Origin: Numida meleagris
Taxonomy: Eukaryota; Chordata; Aves; Galliformes; Numididae
Direction: 5' to 3'
NCBI RefSeq assembly: GCF_002078875.1
Contig: NC_034424.1
Coordinates: forward strand, 7,002,329-7,066,328
DNA: 64,000 nucleotides
Shown here: in pieces, positions 20,714-29,814 of the stretch
How positions within the stretch are numbered: the stretch's first letter is position 1
Layout of the letters: the number at the start of each line of letters is the position of its first letter
The notes under the pieces: generated by a model
Seen by the model: only the letters and a program-made list of their open reading frames with translations
Told to the model about the DNA's origin: nothing
The model's database searches: none
Position numbers and translations under genes: made by a program

Positions 20714-20735
20714 GTTAGCGCGGCTCTATAACGAG

Positions 20736-20744
20736 TTATTTAAA
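20736..20744 (-). promoter_or_regulatory. RNU6ATAC: U6atac TATA box
   Basis: On the minus strand TTTAAATAA occupies -31 to -23 from the RNA start at 20713, the standard place for the TATA box of type-3 Pol III promoters. Confidence 0.85.
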
Positions 20745-20758
20745 CCTTCGCAGAGTGC

Positions 20759-20779
20759 TACTCCTAAGGACACGGTGAG
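20759..20779 (-). promoter_or_regulatory. RNU6ATAC: U6atac proximal sequence element (PSE)
   Basis: On the minus strand CTCACCGTGTCCTTAGGAGT starts at -66, the canonical PSE position, and resembles the vertebrate U6 PSE (CTTACCGTAACTTGAAAG type) in its CACCGT head and spacing. SNAPc would bind here. PSE plus TATA specifies Pol III rather than Pol II. Confidence 0.8.
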
Positions 20780-20939
20780 TAAAATTTTTTTTCTTCCCCC
20801 CCACCCCCTTTTCTTCACTCTGTACAAATCTTTATTTAATCCCCATCAGAAATAAGCTCTTACACGCGTTGTAAACCTTGTCGAGTCCGTTAAAACTGTC
20901 CAAATACGCGCTGTTTACACCAGACTTAATATATTCATC

Positions 20940-21140
20940 GGCGCCATCCAATCAAAGCGCAGGCGCTGGAGCCGCGCCGCCAGCCGACTGCACGGAGCGC
21001 CGCGGCCGAGCGCTCTGAGCGGCGGGGGGCGCCTCTGCTCCGCACTGCTAATGGCGGCGCGGCGGCAAGGACGCTCCGGGGACCGCGGTTCGATTCCCGT
21101 CTCCGCTGCTCTGCGGGGATCAGGAGCCTGGCGCAGCCCG
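20940..21140. promoter_or_regulatory. CpG island behind U6atac, with CCAAT box
   Basis: A sharp CpG-dense block starts 230 bases upstream of the U6atac start, where the distal enhancer (DSE) of type-3 Pol III genes sits. A CCAAT box lies at 20948-20952. No perfect octamer (ATGCAAAT) is present. It could act as the DSE region, as a divergent Pol II promoter toward the + strand, or both. Confidence 0.5.
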
Positions 21141-21266
21141 ACCCGTGGGATCGATTTTGGGGAGGGGAAAAAGGGGCGATATTTTGGAGGGTGCAGAGCC
21201 TGGGGCTGTGCGCAGGAAGGGGGCTGCTCAGCGGGAAGTTCTGCCTCCGCTGGGGATGAGCTCTAA
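21051..21266 (+). CDS. Hypothetical small reading frame from CpG island (weak)
   Basis: A 71-codon frame that starts ATGGCGGCG inside the CpG island and ends at TAA 21264-21266. The composition is Gly/Arg/Ser-rich, as expected for GC-rich DNA, the start context is poor (C at -3), and no domain or donor site is seen. It is a candidate only because of its place behind a possible divergent promoter; most likely non-coding. Confidence 0.1.
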   Translation: MAARRQGRSGDRGSIPVSAALRGSGAWRSPTRGIDFGEGKKGRYFGGCRAWGCAQEGGCSAGSSASAGDEL

Positions 21267-21269
21267 AGC

Positions 21270-23370
21270 AGGATTTGCTGGCTAACTCATCTAATCTGCG
21301 CAGGGCTGAGCCGTCTTTCTGGGTATCGCAAAGGTTTAAGTGAGAACACGAATGTAGAGGGGGATTTGCTAATCAAATCTTTCTCAGTCGGGGCAGGATG
21401 GCAGTTTCCTAACCCATTTCTGTTGAACCCGGGCTGACAAATCTCTGAATTGCATCGGAGAGCTAATGACAAGTGAAAAGAAATGGATGCTGTTTCCAGG
21501 GTGGTTTGTGTTTGTTTGTTTGCTAGTTTTTTTCTTTTTCCCCACCTTTTAAAGGTCTTTGCCTCCTGCATTCCAAGGGAACAGTGCAGGCAAACAAAAA
21601 TCCTGGCTCAAGCCAGCCTCAGTGTCACCAGCAGCCGTGCCACCGATGCCATGTCCCATGCCTGGGAACCAGGCACAAATGTGGCTCCGTGGTCCTCTTT
21701 CCATCATTGCAACACAATGTGCATCTCCTTGCGTGCTGCACAGCCATGTGCTGCCCCGATGGCTCTTGTGGGGTCTCTGTCTCAGTGCCCTGCAGGGATG
21801 GGCCACCTGGTGCTGCTACAGAGCAGCGGCTTTGCTGGTTGAGGCTGCAGAGCCAGGTGCTGTGCCCAAAGGTGTGCACGGTCTCCAGCTTCTGCATTGC
21901 TTCAGCATCGCTTCATCAGAACCCAGGCTGCTCTCCCCTATCAGACACCGACGAGTTTATTAAGGGATTAAAAGTTAGCCTCCGCTCCTTATTGAATGCT
22001 CTGATTTATGCGTGCATTTAAATCAATCCCATTTCCTGCATTTTATCCCTTCTCCCTCAGGCTTTCAGGCTCTGCTGGGTGAGACGTGTGCTATAATCAC
22101 ATTGTTTTGAAGCAAGCGAGGCACCGTGGGTGGTTTAAGTGATTTGAATAAACGAGCTGCATTACTTAGGCACCTCTCCCAGGTGCTAATTGCTCCTCCT
22201 GAGCTGTAGGTGTCCACGCTTGGACAAGTTTGTGCTGCCTCCCAGTGAAATATTAATGAGTATGCTGGCTAATGAAGATGCTGGGATGGAGATGGGGCTG
22301 CCTGGGGGCTTTGGCTGGCAGCAGAGATGCCCACTGGGCTGGGGTCTCACATCAGCCCTGGGCTGCCCTGGGTGGGTGACTTCCAGGTGCTGGTAGGTGG
22401 TTGCTGGATGCACCGCATAAGCAGCTTATTTTGTCATTTTAATTTTTTAATCCCATGCATTCGGTTGCGCTCTCTTATTAGTAAGCATTAGCTCTCCTAG
22501 TCCCATTAGCTCCACTCAGAGCTCAGGCTTTGCTCATGGGGACACTGCTGGGGGAGCCAGTGGGGGTCTGGGGACGGATCCTGTGGCTGGTGACGTCTGC
22601 AGGGTCCCACGTGGCTACGAGGCTGATCCTGGCCCTGCAGAGCCCAGGGCTCTGTGCCATCCTTGCTGCATTCATGGCCTCGACCCTCGCCTCGAGCAGC
22701 CCCAGCTGGGCTCCCCTAGGCTCAGCCCCATTTGGCATCTCACCGCTTTAAGAGATAGATGCATAAAATATATCCAAACCCACCCTGACTTCCATCAGGT
22801 CTTCCCTTTAACCCCACAGCCATCCCCGTGGCTGTGCCTTGTCAGAGAATCCCAAGATTTGGATTTAAAATGAGTTGACTGCTTCTTTTTAATAAAAATA
22901 TTCCTCCCCTCTTTAAATAGAATATGTCACAGAGCCAGTGGGTCTGTTTGTGAAGAAGAGACAGCTCAGAGAGGAGAAAGAGGGAAAAAAAAGTAAAAAC
23001 ACACATCTCCCCAAACCCCTTCTGCCTAATCCAACTGAATTAGAGGATTTTGAAGTGGATTTAAAACTAAATCTTGATTAGGGAGAATTTCTCTCCAAGA
23101 GCTGCTGCACAGTAGTATTAATGGGAAGCGATCGTGGACAGAGGAAATAGGACAGAAATAACCGAGGGTAGCACAGACGCACTCACGTCTGTGCACAAAC
23201 TGAAAGAATCAGAGAATTTCTCGGGAGGAAAAGGGAGAAATTAAGCATCGACATAACAGGACTCAGTGCCACGGGGCTGGAGAAGCAGGGAGCAGCCAGA
23301 TCTGCAGATCTGCCTTTATTCGGTGCAGGGCTTGCAGGTGTGGAAGCCAGGAGGACAGGCAGCCCGAGCC
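21270..23370. other. Intergenic between U6atac and the Ly6-type gene
   Basis: No gene seen. The segment 22110-22270 contains closely spaced homeodomain-type motifs (GCTAATTGC, ATTAATGAG, GGCTAATGAAG) and may be a conserved regulatory element. The segment 22860-23100 is AT-rich with A runs. Overlapping short frames on both strands are not gene-like. Confidence 0.4.
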
Positions 23371-23388
23371 CCCATGCTCTCAGGACAC

Positions 23389-23449
23389 ATGCCTGGAGGT
23401 GCCCATGGGATCCTCTCTCTGATGACCGTGGCGTTTGTCCTCCCAGAGG
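23389..23449 (+). CDS. Ly6-type gene exon 1 (leader), probable
   Basis: Start chosen at 23389 because it puts the hydrophobic stretch ILSLMTVAFVL at residues 8-18 of a typical leader. ATG at 23374 (5 residues longer) and 23422 (too short) are alternatives; none has a strong start context. The donor GAGG|GTAAGT is excellent and its phase matches exon 2 exactly. A different leader exon in the 1.1 kb intron cannot be excluded. Confidence 0.55.
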
Positions 23450-25000
23450 GTAAGTACCGATGGCTGCAGAGCACCCCCTGCGCTCTGTGCCCTTTCGCAT
23501 CCACCTCAAACCCTGGTTGCTAATGCGTGATTTATTCTCAGGGTGAATTTGGTGGTATTCCCACCTCAAGGGATGTAGCTGTGTGTTGCCATGTTGGTGG
23601 TTTTAGGAAGGGAGCCAAAGCCATTGCGTTTTGTATATAATGAGGGCAGGTGGGTGAGGAGTGAGGGCCAGCAGCTGGGACCCCAGTGGTTTTCCTTTCC
23701 CAGCTGACCCCTTGCTGTACCCAGGGAGGCTCACACAGCACCTGAAAGTGCTTTGGGAGCAAATGAGCAAGGGCTGGGGAAGGGCTATGAGGCATTGTTC
23801 TGAGGCAGGGGGAAGGGCAACGGCAAGAAGAAGCCTGCAGTGTGATTTCTGCTTCTGTGATTAACAAACACAGGTGTCAGGTACTGCCTTTGCCTTAAAA
23901 TCTATGGATGATAGAAATGAATCTCTTTTTTAATTTTTTGAAGAAACGTGAGAAACGGCTCAGTTCCCATTCTGATTTAGGGGTAGCTGTTTTCAGGCAC
24001 AGCTGTTGTCCCAGCAGGGCAGAGCTGAGCTGCCCCATGCAGAGCTCCATGGGGACAAACTGCTGAGGCATCTGCTTTCAGTCTCTCTTTTCTGATTCTG
24101 GGCTATTTTCCCTCCCTGGTAGACTCTGCAATAAAAGCAGGGAGGAAACCAAACTGTGCAGATGAAGTGAACCCTCCAGCCCGAGCAACTCAGGCACTGG
24201 CACTGCTTGAACTGGAGAATTTTGGAGAAATAGGCATAAGCTGTTTCCGAGAGCAGCTGAGCTCTGGCTTGGTGGTGTCTATGGTTTGGAGGTTTCACTT
24301 ATTCTTTACAAAGCCTGCTTGAAAGCTCCCTTGTTCCCACTATTGGATCTCAGCTCAAATTTATTGCTAATCTTTGATTTCGTACTGACCTCTAGCGGGA
24401 GTTGGTTTTGCATTTTTGTGCCCAATGGGTAAACAAGTGACGGGCAGATTTAGTCTCTGACTCAGTGCTTAATGCAACCTGGCAAGGCAGAGAATGCAGC
24501 AAATGCTTCGTTAGAGAGCAGCTAGGAAGGAGCTGAAGTGTTTTCCCCTGGAAAAATCCAGCTGTGCTTCATATGGTCTTGTTCAGTGTCTGGGCTCCAG
24601 TGCTACGGCTGCAACATCATCGTTGGCACCAAGTACGTGGACATGGGGTGCTCGAACCCAGAGGTGATCACCTGCTCACACTCCCACCAGGGCTTCAAAC
24701 ACCGGTTCTGCATTAAGACAGAAAGTGGTGAGTCTGCCTTATGCCAGCCCAAAGCAAACCCCAAACCTCCCAGCCTCTATCCCTGATGTTCTGCCATCTG
24801 CTTGCTTTGCAGTGGTCCTGGGCATCCTGCTGACCAGCGGCTGTGCCACTTCCCGTCACTGCCAGCAGCAAGAGCTGCCGGGGGTCCGCATCCACTGCTG
24901 TGACACCGATCTCTGCAACGGCTCTCCCCAGCCTCCCCCTAGCCTTGCCAATGGCTGCCTCCTGCTGCCTGGCCTCCTGGCAGCCCTGCTTCTTTCCTGA
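23389..25000 (+). CDS. Ly6/uPAR-family (LU-domain) GPI-anchored protein, three exons
   Basis: Coding exons 23389-23449, 24587-24727 and 24813-25000 join in phase (G|TG at both junctions) into 129 residues plus TGA. Residues 1-23 form a probable signal peptide with core GILSLMTVAFVLP. Residues 24-103 are one LU three-finger domain with all ten cysteines (C26, C29, C42, C50, C62, C78, C84, C96, C97, C102). It opens LQCYGC and ends HCCDTDLCN, the family hallmark. Residues 104-129 give a Ser/Pro spacer and hydrophobic tail ending LLPGLLAALLLS, a GPI-attachment signal, probably cleaved near N103-S105. The three-exon layout (leader; first half; second half plus tail) is the family standard. It resembles the PSCA/LYNX group most by eye, but the orthologue is not clear, so no symbol is given. 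Expected role: a secretory-pathway surface protein modulating a receptor such as a nicotinic receptor, or adhesion; function unknown. Confidence 0.87.
24587..24727 (+). CDS. Ly6-type gene exon 2
   Basis: Acceptor TCTTGTTCAG, donor GTG|GTGAGT. Encodes VSGLQCYGCNIIVGTKYVD and on to KHRFCIKTES with cysteines 1-5 of the LU fold. Confidence 0.9.
24813..25000 (+). CDS. Ly6-type gene exon 3
   Basis: Acceptor TTGCTTTGCAG after an intron of only 85 bases. Encodes cysteines 6-10, the CCDTDLCN signature and the GPI-signal tail, with stop TGA at 24998-25000. Confidence 0.93.
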
Positions 25001-25083
25001 GCTCCCTGAGGCTGGGGAGTGATGTGTGACCCTTGGAGGGGATGGGAAAGGGGATGAACCTGTCCCTGCTTGCCCCTCTCCTC

Positions 25084-25089
25084 AATAAA
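25084..25089 (+). terminator. Poly(A) signal AATAAA of the Ly6-type gene
   Basis: AATAAA 84 bases after the stop in CCTCAATAAAAGCC. GT-rich sequence (GTGATGTCCATGGGGGGTGG) follows 33 bases later. It supports a short, functional 3' UTR and so an intact gene. Confidence 0.8.
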
Positions 25090-25247
25090 AGCCACCGAAT
25101 GCTTTGCCCTGGAGAGACCTCAGTGATGTCCATGGGGGGTGGCTGGGGCTGTGTTTGGCTCTGGGGCCCTGAATTAAGACATGGAGCTGTTGGGTCCAGA
25201 GGAGGCCATGAGAGTGCTCAGAGGCTGTAGGAGCTCAGAAGCTGACA

Positions 25248-25366
25248 GCTGGGACAGGCTGCCCAGGGAAGTTGTGGGTGCCCCACCTCTGGATGCGCTC
25301 AAGGCCAGGCTGGAGGGCTTGAAAGCAAAAGGTCCATAGGGCCCCGTCCAACCCAGCCATGCTGTG
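25248..25366 (+). mobile_element. CR1 LINE 3'-region fragment, plus orientation
   Basis: Contains GGGACAGGCTGCCCAGGGAA, GTTGTGGGTGCCCCA, GGATGCGCTCAAGGCCAGGC and GTCCAACCCAGCCATGCTGTG in CR1 order. Confidence 0.8.
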
Positions 25367-25374
25367 AGCACGGC

Positions 25375-25560
25375 CCCGCCACCCCATCCAGGTGTAGGCC
25401 GCAGAGGCCCCGCGGCCTAGCCCGGCTCCGCCCAGCAGGGGGCACCCAAAGCCCAGCAGCCGCGAGCGCGGCGCTGCCCCGGGGTCGCGGTCTACGCAAG
25501 GCTGGGGATGCGGCCCGAGGGTGCGAGACCGAGCGAAGGCCGACGAGAAGGGGTCACCGG
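25375..25560. promoter_or_regulatory. Small GC-rich block with CTCF-like motif
   Basis: CpG-rich DNA downstream of the Ly6-type gene. CCCAGCAGGGGGCAC at 25431-25445 is a close match to the CTCF core (CCASYAGRKGGCR). It could be a boundary between the Ly6 gene and the long desert toward RXRA. The role is inferred from the motif alone. Confidence 0.4.
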
Positions 25561-25564
25561 GGAC

Positions 25565-28500
25565 TGGGAGCGGGGTGTTTGGTGAAACGAAAGCTTTTCG
25601 GCTGCTACCCCAGGAGAACAGCCCTAACGGGAGCTCTGACGAAGAGCTCCTCACATATGGAGCAGAACTGAAGTGGCTCTTTCAAGGTCGCTGCGGGGGT
25701 TTGTGGTCGAGGCAGGAATTAAACGCGAGTGTCTCGAGATGCAGCCTTGTGCTTTTATCACCAGGGAAACAACATAAAGCTCGCCGCTGAGGACTCGATG
25801 AAGTATTTTTATTCTCAACTTTTTTTTTCTTTAGATAAAAAAAATATATTTCAAAAGATCTTTTCCTTGCAAAACATCAGCTTCTGATGACATTTTGCAG
25901 AAAACAAGTCTAAACTCTACTAAAATTGTTGTCTGAGGCACCTTCGCAGCAGAATCACCTTGGGGCTTGTACAAGACGTTTTTAGATTCTGAAGATTAAA
26001 AAAAAGAAGTGGAATCGGAAAACAAATCCAGAGAAAAACAACAAGAACAGCAACAAGAACCAATTCCCCCCTCTTTCCCCTTAAAATATTCCTCCTGATT
26101 TGGGGGGGAGCACAAAACCCTTCCTTGGCACCTGGAGTTATTCTTGCTATTGTTTTTTTTTTATCTGCCTGGGTGAATGCAGGGCTGAGCTCTTGCAGCA
26201 AAACCTGAGTGTTTTCCAGTGGCACTGATACTCGTTCCCATTTGAGGAGGAGGGGACAGAGCTGGTGGCCGGGGGTCCTGGTGTGGCTGTCCCCTCTATG
26301 TGTCCCCTGCTGCCCGGCCGCTTCCAGATGCGCTGTTTTGGCCCCGCTCTGCCCCCCTTGCCTGGCTTGAGTCATCCATCTTGCGCTGTGTAAGAGGCCT
26401 GTTGCAATTAAGTAGGCTGAAGTGCTCCTGAACTCTTTAACCTTTGCCCTGGGATTGCTCCTTTTGCCCCAGGGCTGCGGATCAGCTCCATTGCACTCTC
26501 CAAACAGCGCTTACTACTTAGCTGACATTTCTTTTTCCTGCTGGATCCTATTAGCACCCTGAGGTAGAAAATGCTACTTTGGAGTGTTGTAAGGAATGTG
26601 ATTTATACTGGAAAGTAGCGGCAATCTATCTTTCCCTATACACACACTACACATGCGGCTGGAGAGCTAAATCCACATCGCCTGAACAAACAGCAAGCAG
26701 ATTAATTGTGGAGGAGGCTTCGGACACCTCACGGGAAGGGCAGGCGTGAGGCTGGGGGAAATGGGCTTGGGGCAGGCAGGGAAGTGCTGCTGGTGGGATG
26801 CCACGCCTGTCCCGCGCAGTCTAGCCGTGCAGATGGCTGCTTTCCAGGTTATTCTGCAGGCAGGGTAGGGAGCTGGGCTGTTCACAAGGGTCATGGGGTA
26901 TGTCCTGCACTTCTTTATCCTTTTCCCTGCCTATAGACCTCGTGTCCAGGGAAGATCAGAGCTGAGATTTTGCGCTGGTTTGCCTGCGTGCAAGTACGTA
27001 TCCACAACGTGCATGGGAGCCAGATGAAAATAAGAATTGAATGGTGCCTGAAGGAGGGCTGATAAGCCTTTATCAGATATGACACACTAACCACTGAGGC
27101 TCCTTGCTGGAATACCGGGTTAAAACCTCCGCAGTGTCAAATTTCATCCTCCTAAGTAAAGAGACACTTTCCATAGTGTTTGTGTGAATCTTCTGGATAA
27201 GCCCTGGAGATTGAAACCGTCTCGGCTTCATGTGGGCATTAAAAGTCCCACCCACGTGTTTAAAAAAAGCCCCAAACCCAGAAACGCAAAAGCTGACATT
27301 TACTCTAAAATGTCTTCTTCCTGCATGGCTGCATGGCTGCATGGCATCCCGTGTGATCCGTGCCTCGCCGGAGCTGGCGGCATGCGAGCAGGGCTGCGGG
27401 CATCCCCCGGGCTGCCACCGAGGGGCCCAGAAGTGTGAGCACAAACAGACACATGGACACAGACACTAGCACAGTGCTTTCCGGGAGAAAAACCAACAAC
27501 AAAAAAACCCCTAAGCAGCCTCTCTGTCAAAAGCCCTTTTATAAAAGCCTCAGTAGCTAAAGAATTGCCATTGTTTCAGTCTCCAGTGAGTGCTAGTCTT
27601 AAAATATTTCCAGCTCAGAGCAGGCTTTGACATTCTGCCCAGACCCAGGAGAGGGAACAAACATGAGTTCAGAAATGTTTCTGCAGTGCGCAGATCCTTC
27701 TTTTTGGAGAACCCTGCTCAGCATCTCACGTCCTGCAGCGGCATCCCCTCCGGGAGGGAAAAACACCCCAAAAACTGGGAGGTAGGGGCTTCTCAGGACC
27801 CCTAATTAGGCAAGGAGAGCTGGATTTCATGCTGAGGCACTAGGGTTTGCTTTTCGTGCTGATTACTCGGCTTTTCCCTTGCAAACAGCAAAACCATATT
27901 TTTATCCAGCAGTACAGAGCTCCAGGCTGTTTTCGGTCTGACGCTGCTAGTTCTCACTGCTGGGGCTCTGGGCAGCCTTTTCTCTATGGTCACCAGTGGC
28001 CCTGGGCATGCCAGAGTGCCCATTTGTAGGAGGAAGCTCTCAGTGTCTACAGAAGGGCAGCTGAGGGTTGGAGCATGGCACATGCCCATCTCATCAGAGC
28101 TCCTTGTTGTGGAGGTGGGAGCAGGAGGACCCTGAGGCTTGGCATGCCAGGGAGGTGCAGCAAGCTTCTTGGCCCATAGTCCCAGTGTCTCACCTTTTCC
28201 CTTTCCATGCAGTGAAATAAGGAGGACAGGAGCCCAGACATCCATTATTGGCTTGGCTACCCTTCTGCAAACCAAGGTCTTCCCCGCCTACTTACAAAGC
28301 AAGTTTTGGCAGAAAAGTGCAGAAGACATTTGGAGGTCTGTAGGAAACCAGGAACAAGCTGTCTGCCCCAACAACATGCACTGAAAGAAAACACAATCGG
28401 GCAGCATCCTTCCCCAGCGCTGACAGAACAGCCAGCAGCCATCCAAGCCCAGGCAGGAGCAGCATGGGACCGTGCACGGTGCTGATGCTGTGGGCTGCGG

Positions 28501-29735
28501 TGAGCTGCTTCTTGTTTGGGCTGAGAGCACTCAGCACGCTGGTGAAGGGCAGTGTTTACCCAGGAACAATGTGGGGTTAAAATTTAATAAGTCCTTGTGC
28601 AACTCTTTATAGAGCGGCAGTGAGGACAATAAACATCTCTTAAAATACAGTCAGTACTCAGGCTCGCTGTTTAATTCATTCTCCGGAAATGCATGTTGTT
28701 TATAGCCACTCATTTCAGGAGCTAGGAACAGCAGGGGGTTGATCCACTCCAAATTTCAGGCAAAATAATGCAATCCTCGCTCTACTCTTGTTTGTTCCTA
28801 GGAGAGAACACAAGGTCAAGCCTTCAGTTAGTGCAAAGTTTGCTCTAAACTAAATATCGTTTTATTTGAAAAAGTTTATTTTCTGCTTTCTCTCTCCCCC
28901 TGCTATGCTTGTGAGTCCACGTCTCTGGAGGATTTGGGTTTCCTTAGGAGAAATAAAGGCTTCTGAAGGGAATCGAAGCTGGGTGGCCAAAACCAGAGGC
29001 TTCCAAGGCTGAAGGTTAGGCAACTGCTCTCTTATCTGCTCCCCTCCCATGCAGCAACAAGCAGGGGAGCAGCCTGGTGTGCTAAATCTCCCCTCTCCTG
29101 GGGCTGCCCAGCCCACCCTGGGATGCTGCAGTGCAGAGAAATCCCCCGTGCTGGGAGCTGGGTCAGCCCCATCCTGCTCGCAGAGCCGAGCGGGAGCAAT
29201 GCCAGCACTATCGACACACAGCCACGAACTGGGTCATGTCGCCCCTTCCCTCCCAGCACAGAGCTCTGCTCCTGCAAAGGCAAACAGGGAGAGCACTGCT
29301 CAGGGCGACGCGTGGAGTGAAATGTCTTTGCTGGCCCAGGAGCTGCAAGTGTGCCCAAAGCCTTGAAGAAGTGCTCTGCTCCTCTAGGAAGAGAGCCAAA
29401 GCTGCTCTCTGCCAAGGGCCGGGCAGCAGGGGGTTGGGTGGAGGGAGAAGGGGGGACCCTTGTTCATTTTAATAACCTCACGGACCATGGAGCCAGCTCT
29501 GCCGGCCTGACCTACATAGGCAGACCAGAGCTCTCTGAGCACAATTGATCCATTGGCAATGGACAAAGATGGAGCGGGGGAACGTGCCTGGTGCCAGCAG
29601 GGAGCTGTGCCTGCCTGCAGCAATTGGGTATCCTGCATCCCATGTCCAGCATCCTGCAGCCCCAGCACCCTGCCCCTGCCTCCACGCATGGAGCACCTGC
29701 AGCCACATTTTGGGATGTTCTCCTGTGAAAAGCTT
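25565..29735. other. Gene-free stretch; possible conserved element near 28570-28770
   Basis: No gene seen. A triple GCATGGCT direct repeat lies at 27324-27346. The AT-rich part 28570-28770 (ATTTAATAAG, CAATAAACATC, TTTAATTCATT, GAAATGCATG) stands out from its GC-richer surroundings and may be a conserved element. Many overlapping short frames on both strands have no domain or splice logic. Confidence 0.4.
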
Positions 29736-29737
29736 TC

Positions 29738-29811
29738 AAAAAAAAAAAAAAAAAAATCTGGCTGGCTTCTGGTAAAAAAAAAAAAAAAAAAAATCTGGCT
29801 GGCTTCTGGTA
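29738..29811 (+). repeat. Tandem duplication of a 37-bp unit (poly-A plus 18-mer)
   Basis: A run of 19 A, then TCTGGCTGGCTTCTGGTA, then a run of 20 A (shared first A), then the same 18-mer again without change. The copies are identical, so the duplication is recent or an assembly effect at the A runs. Confidence 0.95.
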
Positions 29812-29814
29812 GCA

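Noticed and set aside
24538..24786. 82-codon frame starting at 24538 as a stand-alone Ly6 start
   Set aside because: Its first 16 codons lie in intron 1 before the acceptor at 24586 and give no signal peptide. The in-phase leader exon at 23389-23449 explains the gene better.
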